Below are positions 33,147-33,722 of a stretch of 33,722 bases of DNA, piece by piece. The notes under the pieces are model-generated. The model searched no databases. It worked only from the letters and a program-made list of their open reading frames with translations, and had not been told where the DNA came from. How positions within the stretch are numbered: the first letter of the stretch is position 1; each line of letters begins with the position of its first letter. The position numbers and the translations under genes are program-made. Where the stretch lies: contig DASXEH010000046.1 of NCBI GenBank assembly GCA_036490215.1, positions 1 through 33,722 on the forward strand, in the 5' to 3' direction. This stretch comes from JASHSH01 sp036490215 (lineage in GTDB: Bacteria; Pseudomonadota; Alphaproteobacteria; Rhodospirillales; Magnetospirillaceae).

Positions 33147-33593
33147 ATGACCCGTGAACAGCTCACCGCCAAAATCGCCGTCACCAAACGCAAGATGGGC
33201 ACGACCTGGAAAGCCATCGCCGCCAAGATCGGCCCGCGCTCGCCCGTCTACTACACCGCGGCGCTGCATGGGCAGATGAAGCTCTCGAAAGCAGAGGCCG
33301 AATCGGCGGGACGCGTGCTCGATCTCGATGTCGATGATGTGGCTCTGCTGCAGGAGATTCCGTATCGCGGCTCGTTGCCCACCGGCGTGCCGACCGATCC
33401 CCTGATCTATCGTTTCTACGAGCTGGTGCAGGTCTACGGCACGACCTGGAAATCGCTGATCGAGGAAGAATTCGGCGACGGCATCATGAGCGCGATCGAC
33501 TTCGACATGGCCATCGACCGCCAGCCCGACCCCAAGGGCGACCGCGTGCGCGTGACGATGAGCGGAAAGTTTTTGGGATATAAGCAGTATTGA
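33147..33593 (+). CDS. cynS: cyanate hydratase (cyanase)
   Basis: Cyanase converts cyanate and bicarbonate to carbamate and CO2; carbamate then breaks down to ammonia and CO2. It serves cyanate detoxification and nitrogen supply as a cytoplasmic decamer. The 148-residue protein carries the catalytic residues Arg89 and Glu92 (LIYRFYELVQVYGTTWKSLI) and Ser115 (GDGIMSAIDFDM), equivalent to R96, E99 and S122 of the E. coli enzyme. The N-terminal HTH-like domain is also present. ATG 33147 has AAGGAG at good spacing; the frame is open further upstream but only through the clpB terminator. No cynT (carbonic anhydrase) or cyanate transporter gene lies beside it in the window. Confidence 0.96.
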   Translation: MTREQLTAKIAVTKRKMGTTWKAIAAKIGPRSPVYYTAALHGQMKLSKAEAESAGRVLDLDVDDVALLQEIPYRGSLPTGVPTDPLIYRFYELVQVYGTTWKSLIEEEFGDGIMSAIDFDMAIDRQPDPKGDRVRVTMSGKFLGYKQY

Positions 33594-33599
33594 CTTCGT

Positions 33600-33722
33600 T
33601 CTGCGTCATAGGCGTCATGCCCGGTCTTGTGCCGGGCATCCACGCTTTTTGAAGGCTTCACCACGAAGGCACGAAGAAGGAGAAGGAACACGAAGAAGAG
33701 TATCCACTTCGTGTCCTTCATT
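33600..33722. repeat. intergenic repeat at the window end
   Basis: The sequence contains GTCATGCCCGG...CCGGGCATCCACGC, then CACCACGAAGGCACGAAGAA. Further on, AAGGAACACGAAG and CTTCGTGTCCTT are near-complementary arms. Both types of text are familiar as dispersed intergenic repeats in alphaproteobacteria. The element may continue beyond base 33722. Confidence 0.5.
33617..33650 (+). terminator. terminator-like hairpin after cynS
   Basis: ATGCCCGG (33617-33624) and CCGGGCAT (33632-33639) form a perfect 8-bp stem with a 7-base loop. A run of five T (33646-33650) follows after a short gap. It is part of the repeat-like sequence at the end of the window. Confidence 0.55.

Noticed and set aside
33434..33721. 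minus-strand ORF encoding a hydrophobic peptide (KDTKWILFFVFLLLL)
   Set aside because: It arises from reading the CACGAAGG-type intergenic repeat and then antisense cynS. This kind of peptide is a recurrent false call.

Overview
The window is a GC-rich bacterial chromosome segment, densely packed and mostly housekeeping. The gene set and order point to an alphaproteobacterium of the Rhodospirillales type. Supporting signs are ubiG divergent from lysC, the run lysC - ptsP - RodZ-like - ispG - hisS - prfA - prmC - DUF4167 - clpB, purQ-purL-bolA-grxD, and zapA followed by a 6S RNA. The genus cannot be fixed from this sequence alone.

Layout. 1-1174 (minus) is a MATE/DinF efflux protein cut by the window edge. 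1446-4644 (plus) is a three-gene unit: a secreted, membrane-anchored NEW3-domain protein, an ABC ATPase and an ABC-2 permease. 4761-7188 holds citramalate synthase (cimA, isoleucine route) and a TrmJ-type tRNA methyltransferase. 7197-7487 is a broken Imm27-type immunity gene with an in-frame stop. rpsD (7664-8281) has its own promoter. It converges with the minus-strand group purQ-purL-bolA-grxD (11962-8342), and its best terminator lies in the 3' end of grxD.

12177-14042 holds a small membrane-anchored protein and a chemoreceptor. 14118-15697 carries a coiled-coil protein, zapA, a 6S RNA and a YmdB-like phosphoesterase. The 5-formyltetrahydrofolate cyclo-ligase gene often found beside 6S RNA is absent there. 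A palindromic intergenic repeat follows, then an aldo/keto reductase and ubiG on the minus strand.

From 17813 to the end everything is on the plus strand: aspartokinase, a nitronate-monooxygenase-like flavoprotein, the nitrogen-PTS enzyme I, a RodZ-like membrane HTH protein, ispG, hisS, a glutamyl-tRNA reductase (hemA), prfA, prmC, a DUF4167 protein, clpB and cyanase. The window closes in an intergenic repeat.

The most notable points are: the uncharacterised NEW3/ABC-2 export-like operon; a C5-pathway glutamyl-tRNA reductase in an apparent alphaproteobacterium; the stop-interrupted orphan Imm27 gene; the 6S RNA without its usual partner; the stacked hairpins just before cimA; and two kinds of intergenic repeat. 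No CRISPR array, prophage, insertion sequence, rRNA or tRNA gene was seen.
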